The translations under genes were made by a program, and so were the position numbers. Under the pieces are notes generated by a model. It worked only from the letters and a program-made list of their open reading frames with translations, ran no database searches and was not told where the DNA came from. Shown piece after piece: positions 1-9,083 of a stretch of 64,000 bases of DNA. The stretch's first letter is position 1. Each line of letters opens with the position of its first letter. Source of the stretch: CAIZGX01 sp964385405 (GTDB lineage Bacteria; Bacteroidota; Bacteroidia; Flavobacteriales_D; Sanyastnellaceae); assembly GCA_964385405.1 (NCBI GenBank), contig CAYLOT010000002.1:62001-126000 (forward strand), in the 5' to 3' direction.

Positions 1-1
1 T

Positions 2-1381
2 GCCGTAAACCCTCGACAAGCCAATGCCTTCAGTATGGCAAATAACGCGCGCGTCGATCGTACAAGAGACATGGTGGGATATGCTGGCGAGTTTATTTCG
101 AAGAAGAATTTTCTGCTTGAGCTTTCAGCGAATCTCTTTCAAACTGAAAAAATAAATCCTTACGGAACATCGGCATTCACAAGTGGATATAAAGATGAGT
201 CGGCCGTTGGAAAAGGACAGCGTGCGGTGTTGTCTAAGGCGTTCGATTTAAATAAAAAAGGAAGTTTTCCGATTAAGTTGAAATCTTCAATTGGAGAAGA
301 AGTTCAGTTTGAAGCATTTCAGATATATGAATCTGGATTGCTGAATGGGGAGTCGAATGGTGTTTCGAAATACAACTTCAACGTAGATTACATTACTTCA
401 AATTATTTTTTTCAGGTGGAGGCGGAAGTAGTGAAACGCTTGTTCGCAACTACTTCGGTTGGATTGAACAATACCCAAGCGCGTATTTCGGGAACTTCTC
501 TAAATGCGGCACAGGAATTAGTTTTAATTGACGCATACACAAACGCAAATCCGCAAGCAAGGCTTTATCCGAATGTAGGAATCAGTTATGCTCTTTCAAG
601 AAATGAAAAATCAGGAGATTGGAATGTCTTCGGTAATTACAGCACAGGAAGCAGCGCGCCAACTGTGTTCGAGCAATACGATTATTCCAATCAGCTTTTG
701 AATACCCGTTTGAGAAATGAATTCGCGCGCAATGTAGAATTCGGAGTGAAGGGAGCGGGCAAGTTGTGGTTTGTTGAATTGAGTTTGTACGATCAACAAA
801 TTACAGATGCCATTGTTCCAAAAGCGACTTTGTATAACGGATATTACGCAACTTATATAAATGGTGGAAAGCTCGTTCAACAGGGCTTAGAGGTGTTGGC
901 AAGAAGGACTTGGAATTTCGAAGAGTTCAATTTGAATGCATGGGCTTGCGGTTCTTGGACGAACTATCAATTGAAAGATGAAAGTGGATCTGGTCGAATG
1001 CCTGGTATGCCTTTGGCACAGTGTAACAGTGGTATAAGCTTAAATGAGTTTTATGGTTTTGGTTTGGCGGTTACCAATCAATGGACAGATAGAGCGCCTT
1101 TGAACACGGCTCAGACCGAATGGTCTCCTGCACGAAACGTACTGAATTCCGAATTCACGTATGGCCATGGCTTCACTAAGATTGATGAAGTGGCCGGGGA
1201 TTTTGACTTGGTGAAAAGAGTTCGATCCGTTGGTTCAATCAACTTCAATGCAGGGGTTAACAATTTATTGAATACAACCTACACGACATTTTATCAATTG
1301 AATGGTGTAGGCGGAAGGTTCTTCAATCCTATGCCGAGAAGAAATTTTTATTCGGGAATAACACTGCGATTCTTCTTGTAA
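2..1381 (+). CDS. TonB-dependent outer-membrane receptor, C-terminal part (5' end outside window)
   Basis: The frame is open from the left window edge, so this is the last roughly 459 residues of a longer protein; the first ATG in view, at 35, is internal. The sequence alternates short polar and aromatic stretches typical of beta-barrel strands. It has the late motif with FNAGVNNLLN followed by a terminal strand ending in ITLRFFL, the usual C-terminal aromatic signature of TonB-dependent receptors. Such barrels import siderophores, vitamins or glycans across the outer membrane. The substrate cannot be read because the plug domain is missing. The stop codon overlaps the promoter box of the next gene. 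Confidence 0.85.
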   Translation, partial: AVNPRQANAFSMANNARVDRTRDMVGYAGEFISKKNFLLELSANLFQTEKINPYGTSAFTSGYKDESAVGKGQRAVLSKAFDLNKKGSFPIKLKSSIGEEVQFEAFQIYESGLLNGESNGVSKYNFNVDYITSNYFFQVEAEVVKRLFATTSVGLNNTQARISGTSLNAAQELVLIDAYTNANPQARLYPNVGISYALSRNEKSGDWNVFGNYSTGSSAPTVFEQYDYSNQLLNTRLRNEFARNVEFGVKGAGKLWFVELSLYDQQITDAIVPKATLYNGYYATYINGGKLVQQGLEVLARRTWNFEEFNLNAWACGSWTNYQLKDESGSGRMPGMPLAQCNSGISLNEFYGFGLAVTNQWTDRAPLNTAQTEWSPARNVLNSEFTYGHGFTKIDEVAGDFDLVKRVRSVGSINFNAGVNNLLNTTYTTFYQLNGVGGRFFNPMPRRNFYSGITLRFFL

Positions 1382-1386
1382 ATTTG
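1379..1386 (+). promoter_or_regulatory. -7 promoter box TAAATTTG for gldH-mtaB
   Basis: This is an exact match to the Bacteroidota -7 consensus TAnnTTTG. It overlaps the TAA stop of the upstream receptor and ends 4 nt before the gldH ATG, so transcription should begin at or next to the start codon. Confidence 0.55.
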
Positions 1387-1390
1387 CGGC

Positions 1391-1867
1391 ATGTATAGAA
1401 AGGCGCTTTTATTCGTTTTACTTACTTCAATTGGAATGCTTGGCTGTAAGCCAACGCCCATTGCTGAAGCCAACTTCGAATTCGATGAAAGCCTTCAATG
1501 GAAAAAGAGCGAGCCCGTTTCGTTGAAATTAGACATTCGAGAAAATGCCGAGCCCTGCGAGTTATACCTCGATGTTCGCTACACGACACTTTTTCCTTTC
1601 GATAAATTACAATTACACATTAAAGAAGTTTCAGAGCATGGAATAGTTGTTCCGCGCGATGTGACCATTGAGATTAAAAATCAGAACGGATTCTTGGGAG
1701 ACATTAGTGGAGATATAGGTGACATAGAGCGTTTATTGGATTCGAACAAGCAATACGAGGATCATGGTGTTTACACGTATGAAATTTCGTTCAATCACCC
1801 GGTAGATATTTTGTTGGGAATAATGGAACTTCGATTGCGCGCGGTTCCGAAGGAGAAGAAATCATGA
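1391..1867 (+). CDS. gldH: Gliding motility lipoprotein GldH-like
   Basis: This 158-residue protein has a lipoprotein signal peptide with a lipobox ending in Cys19 (GMLGC). The rest is a small beta-rich domain: an early W, a central stretch around YTTLFPFDKL, a glycine-rich turn near FLGDISGDIGD, and a late YTYEISF...LLGIMELRLR segment. This order matches GldH, a lipoprotein required for gliding and linked to the T9SS machinery in flavobacteria. It overlaps mtaB by four bases (ATGA), so the two are probably translated together. Identification rests on size, lipobox and pattern, so it is good but not certain. Confidence 0.65.
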   Translation: MYRKALLFVLLTSIGMLGCKPTPIAEANFEFDESLQWKKSEPVSLKLDIRENAEPCELYLDVRYTTLFPFDKLQLHIKEVSEHGIVVPRDVTIEIKNQNGFLGDISGDIGDIERLLDSNKQYEDHGVYTYEISFNHPVDILLGIMELRLRAVPKEKKS

Positions 1868-3117
1868 GAGACTTTAAGACATTTTCATTTCATACGCTCG
1901 GATGTAAACTGAACTTTTCTGAGTCGAGCACGTTGGCACGCGACTTTCAAGAACACGGATACGGAAGAGTAGAGTTGGAGGAAGGTCCAGATGTCTTGGT
2001 CATTAACACCTGCAGCGTAACCGACGAAGCAGATCAAAAATGTCGCTATACCGTTCGAAGAGCAAAGCGTTCCAATCCGAATGTGTTCATTGCTGTAATT
2101 GGTTGCTATGCGCAGTTGAAACCTGAGGAGATTTCAAAGATTGAAGGAGTGAATGTTGTATTAGGAGCGAACGAAAAATTCAATTTGATTGATCGAATTA
2201 AGGCCTTTGACGAATCAGAAGGGAAAGTGTTTGCTGGAGAGATTAAGGATGTGAAGGTATTCGTTCCTTCATTTTCATCTGGAGACAGAACGAGAACCTT
2301 TTTGAAGGTTCAAGACGGATGTAATTATTTCTGTGCGTTCTGCACTATACCACTGGCACGTGGTAGATCGCGCAGTGCGAATGTGGAAGCTACCGTGGAA
2401 GAGGCGAAGAAGGCGATAGCTGGAGGTGCAAAGGAAATTGTTTTAACAGGCGTGAACATCGGGGATTTTGGAACAGCTCACAACGAAACGTTATTGGATT
2501 TAATTCAAAAGCTCGATGAGTTGGAAGGAATTGAGCGATACCGAATTAGCAGTATAGAGCCGAATTTATTAACGAATGAAATCATTTCATTTGTAGCAAC
2601 ATCTAAACATTTCATGCCGCATTTTCATATTCCCTTGCAAAGTGGTAGCGATGAAATATTGAAAGGCATGCGTCGCAGGTATAGAACTGACTTGTATCGT
2701 GAAAGAATATCTTCAATTAAATCTGCTATGCCACATGCGTGTATAGGTGTAGATGTGATTGTTGGCTTCCCGGGGGAAACCAATGAGTATTTCAATGAGA
2801 CGTTAGAGTTTCTGAAGGATTTGGACATTTCTTATTTACATATCTTCACTTACAGTGAACGCTCGAATACCACTGCTTTACGTATTGAGGATGTTGTTCC
2901 CATGGAAGTTCGCAACGAGCGAAATAAGATTCTGCGATTGCTAAGTGCCAAGAAGCGCTCAGCGTTCGACGCTTCGTTTAAAGGTACCGAGGCAAAAGTT
3001 TTGTGGGAGACTGTGAACGATGAAGGGAAAATTTCAGGTTTTACTGAAAATTACATTAAGGTTGAAGTTCCGTTGGAAGAAGCGCTCTCGAACAGTATAA
3101 CTACCGTTATTATTTAA
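1864..3117 (+). CDS. mtaB: tRNA (N6-L-threonylcarbamoyladenosine-C2)-methylthiotransferase MtaB
   Basis: This is a radical-SAM methylthiotransferase of 417 residues that converts t6A37 to ms2t6A in tRNA. The N-terminal UPF0004 domain shows the three cluster-binding cysteines in TLGCKLN, NTCSVT and IGCYAQ. The radical SAM CxxxCxxC motif is CNYFCAFC, followed by IPLARGRSRS. The GCKLN form of the first motif points to MtaB rather than MiaB or RimO. The C-terminal TRAM-like region is short. The gene overlaps gldH by 4 nt, and its 3' end overlaps the convergent ATP-grasp-like gene by 8 nt. Confidence 0.92.
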   Translation: MRDFKTFSFHTLGCKLNFSESSTLARDFQEHGYGRVELEEGPDVLVINTCSVTDEADQKCRYTVRRAKRSNPNVFIAVIGCYAQLKPEEISKIEGVNVVLGANEKFNLIDRIKAFDESEGKVFAGEIKDVKVFVPSFSSGDRTRTFLKVQDGCNYFCAFCTIPLARGRSRSANVEATVEEAKKAIAGGAKEIVLTGVNIGDFGTAHNETLLDLIQKLDELEGIERYRISSIEPNLLTNEIISFVATSKHFMPHFHIPLQSGSDEILKGMRRRYRTDLYRERISSIKSAMPHACIGVDVIVGFPGETNEYFNETLEFLKDLDISYLHIFTYSERSNTTALRIEDVVPMEVRNERNKILRLLSAKKRSAFDASFKGTEAKVLWETVNDEGKISGFTENYIKVEVPLEEALSNSITTVII

Positions 3118-3982
3118 TTGAAATCAGTTCCTTAAAAGCTGAAGATAACTTTTGAAGAGCAATTGCTTTGTCGCCACTGTTCAAAGGTTCTGGTGGGCCA
3201 TAAGGAGTCTTATTCACATCAATGATGTATATCTTATTATTCCCATTGTGTCGAAGAACATCGAATTCACAAAAGTCAACTTTCATAGCAGCTGCATATT
3301 TTTCGATTTGCAAGATTTCTTCTTCAGAAAAAATTTCTTCGGGTTGGTGAAGTGTAGCCGCATGAGCCTTGTTGGTGAACCTGTTATTTAGTGTTTTGAA
3401 CTTCAGGTATACCAATGGGATTTTCCCTCCGATAATGGGCACACGTATATCTACGTATTCAGAGTTATCATTGGCGTTGTCGAGAACGATTTGATAAACA
3501 GCGTTTTCTTTTAGGGTTTCAATAGGACACATGACTTCTTGACCGTCATGAACGGCATTCTCATCACTCTTTTCAACCGCAAGACCCACGTGAGTTTTCG
3601 GGTCAATGTTCATCGAATATCCTAACGCTTTCAAATGAACCAAGTGAACATGTTCTTTCGAAATGTCTGAGCAGTTTGTATTTATAACTTCCGAGTCGGG
3701 ATATTTCAATTGCAGCGCTTCGGAACTACCGTATGTTACATTTTCGAAATAGATAATCACATCTGGGTTAGATACGAGTTTGTTTGTTAGGCGTACCTTA
3801 TTCATGCGAGCAATCTTTGAAAGCGTTGTTTTCTTGCTCGGATAGGTAGGGGCCGCCACCCATACGGGTAATTTGCCTCCGTTTTGAATGAAATAGATTC
3901 CCTCTCGAATAAGACATGCAATGTCTTTTGCAATTACCTCAAAGAATGGCATACCCTTGCGGTAGTTGTTCCTTAATCCCAT
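3110..3982 (-). CDS. Putative ATP-grasp-like protein, function unknown
   Basis: This 290-residue soluble protein has no signal peptide. The C-terminal third contains VDFCEFDVLRHN followed by KIYIIDVNKTPYGPP. This resembles the last strands of ATP-grasp enzymes, where an acidic residue and a D/E-x-N motif bind the metal-ATP. The N-terminal half has an alternating alpha/beta pattern that I cannot place. It is the third gene of a minus-strand operon, its start overlapping the nth stop by 10 nt. A carboxylate-amine ligase role is possible, but the substrate is unknown. Confidence 0.5.
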   Translation of the reverse strand: MGLRNNYRKGMPFFEVIAKDIACLIREGIYFIQNGGKLPVWVAAPTYPSKKTTLSKIARMNKVRLTNKLVSNPDVIIYFENVTYGSSEALQLKYPDSEVINTNCSDISKEHVHLVHLKALGYSMNIDPKTHVGLAVEKSDENAVHDGQEVMCPIETLKENAVYQIVLDNANDNSEYVDIRVPIIGGKIPLVYLKFKTLNNRFTNKAHAATLHQPEEIFSEEEILQIEKYAAAMKVDFCEFDVLRHNGNNKIYIIDVNKTPYGPPEPLNSGDKAIALQKLSSAFKELISIK

Positions 3983-4611
3983 GTTCTAAATAATTTAGGA
4001 TTCAATGTTTCTGTAATGAAATCGTTTTTGAGTGATCCACGAGCGGGAGAATATTCTCTTCCGTAAAAAATAATTTGAAGGTGAAGTTTGTTCCAACTTT
4101 CCTCAGGAAATATTTTTTTTGCATCACGTTCTGTTTGTTCTACGGATTTACCATTGGTAAGTTTCCAACGGGTCATAAGTCGGTGAATGTGCGTGTCAAC
4201 AGGAAATGCAGGAACTCCAAAAGCTTGAGACATAACAACGCTTGCAGTTTTATGTCCAACACCGGGAAGCGCTTCTAATGCTTCAAAAGAAGCTGGCACT
4301 TCTCCGTTGTGTTCATTAATTAGGATGTGTGAAAGATTGAAAATGGCTTTACTCTTTGCAGGAGATAGGCCACAAGGTTTTATAATCTCACGAATTTCTT
4401 CAATGCTGAGTTTTATCATGTCGAACGGATTGTTCGCTCGTTTGAAGAGATGGGGAGTTACAATGTTCACTCGAGCGTCGGTGCATTGCGCCGAAAGCAG
4501 AACCGCAATCAACAGAGTAAAGGCATCGGAATGGTCCAGAGGGATGGGAGTTTCTGGATAAAGTTTTTCAAGTTCGATACGCACAAATTCGGCCGCCTCT
4601 TTCTTTCGCAT
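3973..4611 (-). CDS. nth: Endonuclease III-like DNA glycosylase (Nth), lacking the Fe-S cluster cysteines
   Basis: This 212-residue HhH-GPD glycosylase acts in base-excision repair of oxidised pyrimidines. The helix-hairpin-helix LPGVGHKTA carries the catalytic Lys121, and VDTHIHR carries Asp139, matching E. coli Lys120 and Asp138. The N-terminal LLSAQCTDA motif is intact. The C-terminal C-x6-C-x2-C-x5-C motif that normally holds a [4Fe-4S] cluster is absent: after YGREYSPARG the tail has no cysteine at all. Its ATG overlaps the stop of the upstream DUF6702 gene by one base (TGATG). Confidence 0.9.
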   Translation of the reverse strand: MRKKEAAEFVRIELEKLYPETPIPLDHSDAFTLLIAVLLSAQCTDARVNIVTPHLFKRANNPFDMIKLSIEEIREIIKPCGLSPAKSKAIFNLSHILINEHNGEVPASFEALEALPGVGHKTASVVMSQAFGVPAFPVDTHIHRLMTRWKLTNGKSVEQTERDAKKIFPEESWNKLHLQIIFYGREYSPARGSLKNDFITETLNPKLFRTWD

Positions 4612-5108
4612 CAGGGTGTAAATTGAAATTGTGATTTACTGTTCGTTAAGTACTCTCTTTTTGATTGTCCACTCCATCTTACTTCTACAATGTTTTGCTG
4701 GTCGGCAAAAAGTTCGAGAAGTATGGTGTTCGTTACCACCACTTGGTTGGGATCGAAATAATTTCCTTCCAAGAAAAGGGTAGTCATGTCATTATCCACG
4801 CTGTAACCAAGGAAATTCAAAACAACATTTCTCCCAGCGACTTGAAGGCTTAGTTTTTCACCAATATACTTTTTTACGAGTTCGAATACTTCGGGTGTTT
4901 GCGGATAAAGCGAATAGTATCTGTAGCATTGAGCCTCAATGGCATGTTCTAAATCATCGGTAAAAATCTTCGAGGTGATTTCGATGGCTCTATTTTGAGC
5001 ATTAAATTCAATGGTAGTGTTGCTCAAGTAAAACTTGTGAAAAGCAGGAGCATGGGCCTGAAGAGTCATTGAAATAAATGCGAAGAAAAGCAAGACAACA
5101 GATTTCAT
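4611..5108 (-). CDS. DUF6702-like exported protein
   Basis: This 165-residue protein has an N-terminal signal peptide (MKSVVLLFFAF...LQA) and then a mature part opening with HAPAFHKFYLSNTTIEF. The HKFY opening followed by an ITSKIFTDDLE segment is the pattern of DUF6702, a Bacteroidota family of unknown function. I chose the ATG at 5108 because the longer frame begins with a TTG at 5123 and would bury the signal peptide. It is the first gene of an operon with nth. It is probably periplasmic or surface-exposed. Confidence 0.65.
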   Translation of the reverse strand: MKSVVLLFFAFISMTLQAHAPAFHKFYLSNTTIEFNAQNRAIEITSKIFTDDLEHAIEAQCYRYYSLYPQTPEVFELVKKYIGEKLSLQVAGRNVVLNFLGYSVDNDMTTLFLEGNYFDPNQVVVTNTILLELFADQQNIVEVRWSGQSKREYLTNSKSQFQFTP

Positions 5109-5142
5109 AATGCCAAAATACAACGAATTCTTCTTTAGGCCT

Positions 5143-5150
5143 TACCTTTG
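5143..5150 (+). promoter_or_regulatory. -7 promoter box TACCTTTG for the nrnA-like gene
   Basis: This exact TAnnTTTG match ends 4 nt before the ATG at 5155, the same spacing as at gldH, surE, mnmA and der. A leaderless or nearly leaderless transcript is expected. Confidence 0.55.
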
Positions 5151-5154
5151 AAGC

Positions 5155-6180
5155 ATGTTAAAATGCACACTGAATAGTGATGAACTTGCAAAGGCGAAGT
5201 CTATTGTAGACAGCGCGCGCAGAATTGTAATCTCTACACATATCTCTCCCGACGGCGATGCCGTTGGCTCTTCTTGCGCTATGGCGCAAATGCTTGTAAA
5301 ATTGGGTAAGGAAGTTACTGTTGTACTTCCAGATTCAGCACCGTCTTATTTGGGGTGGATTGCGGGCAATGAATACGTGGTCGTTTGCAAAGATCAATTG
5401 GAAGAAACAGCCAAGCGCATTCAGGAAGCCGATGCAATTTTTATCCTAGATTACAATCATTTGGGAAGAATAGGAGAGCACGTAAAGAAGATGTTAGATG
5501 CTCAGGTTGGAAACAAACCATTCATACTTATTGATCATCACGAGCAACCTGCAACATTTCCAGATGTAATTTATTCAGACACTCGTATTTGTAGCACATG
5601 CGAAATGGTTTTTCATTTCGCAGGCGCAATGAATTGGTTAGACCTCATAGATGTACCAACGGCAGAAGCCATTTATTGTGGAATAATGACCGACACCATG
5701 TCGTTTCGTTTTCCAAGTGTGAGTCCTGAAACGCATGAAATTGCGGCTTGGCTTATGCGCAAAGGATTGAGGCCACATGTGGTACATGAAAATGTGCTCG
5801 ACTCGCAGCGCGTAGATCGCTTGCGTCTTATGGGTTATGCGTTATCGGAATGCATGACTATACTACCCGAATACAAGGCGGCTTTCATTGCTATAACAAA
5901 AGAGAAGTTAGATCAGTTTCAGCCGCAATCGGGCGATACCGAGGGTTTGGTGAATATGGCGCTGAGCGTTGAAGGAACAACCATTGCAGCTTTTTTCAGA
6001 GAAGATGATGATTGCGTTCGAATAAGCTTTAGAAGCAAAGGAGCCCGTGATGTGAATCAAATGGCGCGCGAACACTTCAATGGCGGCGGACACAAAAACG
6101 CGGCAGGTGCGCGCTTGCACGAATCGCTGGAACATACGATTTCGAAATTTAAGGAGTTGTTACAAAAAGGAGAAATTTGA
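5155..6180 (+). CDS. nrnA: DHH/DHHA1 phosphoesterase, NrnA-like (oligoribonuclease / pAp phosphatase)
   Basis: This 341-residue enzyme probably degrades nanoRNAs (2-5 nt) or 3'-phosphoadenosine 5'-phosphate in the cytoplasm. The DHH domain has SPDGDAVGS (residues 31-39), DYNHLGR near 99-105, the DHH signature itself (Asp127-His128-His129) and GIMTDT. The C-terminal DHHA1 domain ends with the nucleotide-binding FNGGGHKNAAG. Length and domain order match NrnA rather than RecJ. The stop overlaps the start of the FKBP gene by one base. Confidence 0.87.
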   Translation: MLKCTLNSDELAKAKSIVDSARRIVISTHISPDGDAVGSSCAMAQMLVKLGKEVTVVLPDSAPSYLGWIAGNEYVVVCKDQLEETAKRIQEADAIFILDYNHLGRIGEHVKKMLDAQVGNKPFILIDHHEQPATFPDVIYSDTRICSTCEMVFHFAGAMNWLDLIDVPTAEAIYCGIMTDTMSFRFPSVSPETHEIAAWLMRKGLRPHVVHENVLDSQRVDRLRLMGYALSECMTILPEYKAAFIAITKEKLDQFQPQSGDTEGLVNMALSVEGTTIAAFFREDDDCVRISFRSKGARDVNQMAREHFNGGGHKNAAGARLHESLEHTISKFKELLQKGEI

Positions 6181-6704
6181 TGAAATACGCGTATTTACTT
6201 TTCGCATTCACGGCTATTTTAATGAGTTGCGACAGCTGTTCACAAGAGAAGAAATCGGTGCAGCAAATGACGCAGGCGCAAATAGACTCCATGCTCATAG
6301 CGCAGAACAGAAATTTTCACGCGCAAGAGAAAGAGCGTATTCAAAAATTTGTAACAGATAAGCAATGGCCAACAACCATTACGGGAACGGGAATACACTA
6401 TTGGATCTATCAGCAAGGGGCGGGAGAGACCGTGAAGTCTGAGCAAGTAGCCTTGGTAGAATATGAGGTTTCTTTGCTCGACGGAACTGTTGTATATAAA
6501 AGTAAACCAGGTGAAAAAGTACCGGTGAAAATTGGACACGATAATGTAGAGAGTGGTTTGCACGAGGCAATGTTGTTACTTCGAAAAGGAGACCGCGCTA
6601 AGTTTGTACTTCCGTCATATCGAGCCTTTGGTTTAACAGGTGAGGGCAAAATTCCGATGAACGCATCGGTTGTTTACGATATTCATTTGGTAGAGATTCA
6701 ATAA
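6180..6704 (+). CDS. FKBP-type peptidyl-prolyl isomerase lipoprotein
   Basis: This 174-residue protein has a lipoprotein signal peptide with lipobox LMSC (Cys17). A helical linker follows, then one FKBP domain with VALVEYEVSLLDGTVVYKS, GLHEAMLLLRKGDRAKFVLPS, YRAFG and a final VVYDIHLVEIQ strand. It should catalyse proline isomerisation in the periplasm. GldI in flavobacteria is a lipoprotein of this type, so a gliding or T9SS role is possible but unproven. The start is the ATG at 6180, inside TGATG with the upstream stop; a TTG three bases earlier is not needed. Confidence 0.82.
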   Translation: MKYAYLLFAFTAILMSCDSCSQEKKSVQQMTQAQIDSMLIAQNRNFHAQEKERIQKFVTDKQWPTTITGTGIHYWIYQQGAGETVKSEQVALVEYEVSLLDGTVVYKSKPGEKVPVKIGHDNVESGLHEAMLLLRKGDRAKFVLPSYRAFGLTGEGKIPMNASVVYDIHLVEIQ

Positions 6705-6761
6705 TTTTTTTTGGCATTCAATACAATTTCCTATCTTCAATAATTACCAAGAAATTCTATC

Positions 6762-7679
6762 ATGCTAAAAACAATTATCCTACTCATTCTTGCCCTAGTC
6801 GGACTTCCATTGGTGGCCTATTATCTCGACCCAAGTCTAACAGAAACACAGTGGCATCTCATTAAGGTTGGTGGGGGTTCCGCACTAATTGTTGCGACGA
6901 TTTGTTTCTTGTTAGCCGAGCTCACAGGCAACTGCAGTCAAGTTGATAAAATATGGAGTGTTGTTCCAATTATCTATGTGTGGGAGTATGCGCATCTCAC
7001 AAACTATCATCCGCGCTTTGTATTAATGGCGATTTTAGTAACCCTTTGGGGAGCACGTCTGACTTACAACTTCTCGCGTAGAGGTGCTTACTCGTGGAAA
7101 TTCTGGAGTGGGGAAGAAGACTATCGTTGGGAGGTGCTTCGTAAAATGCCTATGTTTAATGCGCGATGGAAATGGACGTTGTTCAACTTATTCTTCATTT
7201 CATTTTATCAAAATATTCTCATTTGGCTAATTACGGTTCCTGCAATTTACGCGCACAAGAGCTCTATTGCCCCGCTTGGAACTACTGATTACCTTATTGC
7301 AGCAATTTTGCTTTTCTTTTTAATTGTTGAAACAACCGCTGACCAGCAGCAATGGAATTTTCAAAATGAAAAACACAGACGTATAAAAGCTGGGACGAAT
7401 ACAGAATTACCTTATTCTAGAGGATTCGTTCATTCAGGGTTGTGGAAACTTATGCGTCACCCAAACTACGCTTGTGAGCAAGCCATTTGGATTACCTTCT
7501 TTTTCTTCAGCGGAAGCGGAAGTGGAAATTGGTTGAATGGAAGTCTGGTAGGAGCGGTCTTGCTTGTTTTGTTGTTTCAAGGAAGCGCAGATTTCAGTGA
7601 AGGAATCTCGAATTCGAAATACGATTCGTACAAAGATTACATCAAAAGCACACCACGTTTCTTACCCAAGTTTTGGTAA
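6762..7679 (+). CDS. DUF1295 integral membrane protein (steroid 5-alpha-reductase-like)
   Basis: This 305-residue protein has about seven hydrophobic segments. It carries the DUF1295 hallmarks: the tryptophan-rich GEEDYRWEVLR loop and GLWKLMRHPNYACEQ near the C terminus, which resembles the NADPH-binding end of steroid 5-alpha reductases and ICMT-like enzymes. The end has YDSYKDYIKSTPRFLPKFW, also typical. It is probably a membrane oxidoreductase on a lipid substrate; the substrate is not evident. Its stop directly abuts the convergent aldehyde dehydrogenase gene. Confidence 0.8.
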   Translation: MLKTIILLILALVGLPLVAYYLDPSLTETQWHLIKVGGGSALIVATICFLLAELTGNCSQVDKIWSVVPIIYVWEYAHLTNYHPRFVLMAILVTLWGARLTYNFSRRGAYSWKFWSGEEDYRWEVLRKMPMFNARWKWTLFNLFFISFYQNILIWLITVPAIYAHKSSIAPLGTTDYLIAAILLFFLIVETTADQQQWNFQNEKHRRIKAGTNTELPYSRGFVHSGLWKLMRHPNYACEQAIWITFFFFSGSGSGNWLNGSLVGAVLLVLLFQGSADFSEGISNSKYDSYKDYIKSTPRFLPKFW

Positions 7680-9074
7680 TTACATAAAGCGGCTTAAAAT
7701 TTTCGCCAACCATTCTTTCCCTTTATAAGGCGGATAAATGAGCGAGGTTGTATTGAAAATTCGGCTGACATGAACTTCTGATTTTAAATGACAGAATTCA
7801 AGGAATCCATGGTAGCCGTGCGAGTAACCCATTCCTGAAAAATTACTTCCGCCGAAGGGCATGCGCACATCGCTAATGTGCAAGAAGACATCGTTAATGG
7901 TTACACCGCCAGACCACGTGTTGCGGGTAATAAATTTGGTTTCGCGACTGCTGTTTGAAAATACATACAGCGCCAAGGGCTTTTCTTTTTCCCGAATGAA
8001 ATCCACCGCTTCCTCAATATTTTCATATTCAAATACAGGAAGTATAGGTCCGAAAATTTCTTCTTGGTACACTTTTGTGTCCTTCGAAACATTTCCAACC
8101 ACAGTTAAGCCGAACAGGCGTTCGGTTGGTTTGTGCTCACCCGCAAAGAGAATTTTACCTCCTGAGTTTCGTATTTCTTCCACCATACCAACAAGTCTAT
8201 GAAAATGTTTTTCAGACACAACACTTACCACCTCATCGGAATTCAATTTTCCTTCGAGTGTGTAGTTTGCATGGTAATTCGTTTTAATATGCCTTACAAA
8301 TTCTTCCGATTTTCCTTTTGGAAGTAATACATAATCGGGAGCAATGCAGGTTTGTCCAGCGTTGGTGTATTTCCCCCATAGGATTTTCTTTGCAGCATCT
8401 TCGAGGTTATATTCTTTTCCTATAACAACGGGAGATTTCCCGCCAAGTTCGAGCGTAACGCTGGTTAGGTTTTTCGCGGCGGCACCCATAACCAATTTTC
8501 CCACTGTTGGTGATCCGGTAAAGAAGATGTGATTAAAGGGCAAGGCTGTTAATTCAGCTGCAACAGAACCATCACCGAGAAAAACAGCTACCTCTTTCGG
8601 AAGGAAAGTATCTTCGATAAAGTCTTTAATTGCCTTGCTTACATGCGCTGTGAATTCAGAGGGTTTAACGATTGCAGTATTGCCCGCCGCAAGACAAGAA
8701 ATAAGCGGAGTAAGTGTTAATTGCACAGGATAATTCCACGGCGCAAGAATCAGGCACACGCCCTTTGACTCGACATGAATTTTGTTTGAAGCGAGAGGAT
8801 TGGCCCAATTGATTCCGGGACGAATAGGGGAGATCCATTCGTGCAATTCCTTTCGCACTGCTTTTAACTCAGCGAAAATGAGCGAGAACTCTGTGATAGA
8901 CGATTCGAATGCATGCTTGTTCAAGTCTAATTTTAGCGCATGCGTGAGGTTCGCCTCGTGCTTAAGCAATCCCTTTTCAAATCTATTCAGAACCTCAACA
9001 CGGTCTGTTGCGGAACTGTTCTTGTAGAGTAAGGCGTGTTTTTTTTGCAGTTCAAATATTTCAGTGTAATTCAT
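7680..9074 (-). CDS. Aldehyde dehydrogenase, class 3-like
   Basis: This is an NAD(P)-dependent aldehyde dehydrogenase of 464 residues. That length and the absence of the usual N-terminal extension fit the class 3 (fatty or aromatic aldehyde) group. Visible motifs are APWNYPVQL (cofactor loop), FTGSPTVGK, LELGGKSP with the general-base Glu, and NAGQTCIAPDY with the catalytic Cys. The C terminus ends with a hydrophobic/basic tail (IYPPYKGKEWLAKILSRFM) resembling membrane-associated fatty-aldehyde dehydrogenases. It is the last gene of a minus-strand operon, 9 nt after the phospholipase-like gene. Confidence 0.9.
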   Translation of the reverse strand: MNYTEIFELQKKHALLYKNSSATDRVEVLNRFEKGLLKHEANLTHALKLDLNKHAFESSITEFSLIFAELKAVRKELHEWISPIRPGINWANPLASNKIHVESKGVCLILAPWNYPVQLTLTPLISCLAAGNTAIVKPSEFTAHVSKAIKDFIEDTFLPKEVAVFLGDGSVAAELTALPFNHIFFTGSPTVGKLVMGAAAKNLTSVTLELGGKSPVVIGKEYNLEDAAKKILWGKYTNAGQTCIAPDYVLLPKGKSEEFVRHIKTNYHANYTLEGKLNSDEVVSVVSEKHFHRLVGMVEEIRNSGGKILFAGEHKPTERLFGLTVVGNVSKDTKVYQEEIFGPILPVFEYENIEEAVDFIREKEKPLALYVFSNSSRETKFITRNTWSGGVTINDVFLHISDVRMPFGGSNFSGMGYSHGYHGFLEFCHLKSEVHVSRIFNTTSLIYPPYKGKEWLAKILSRFM

Positions 9075-9083
9075 GGCTGTATA

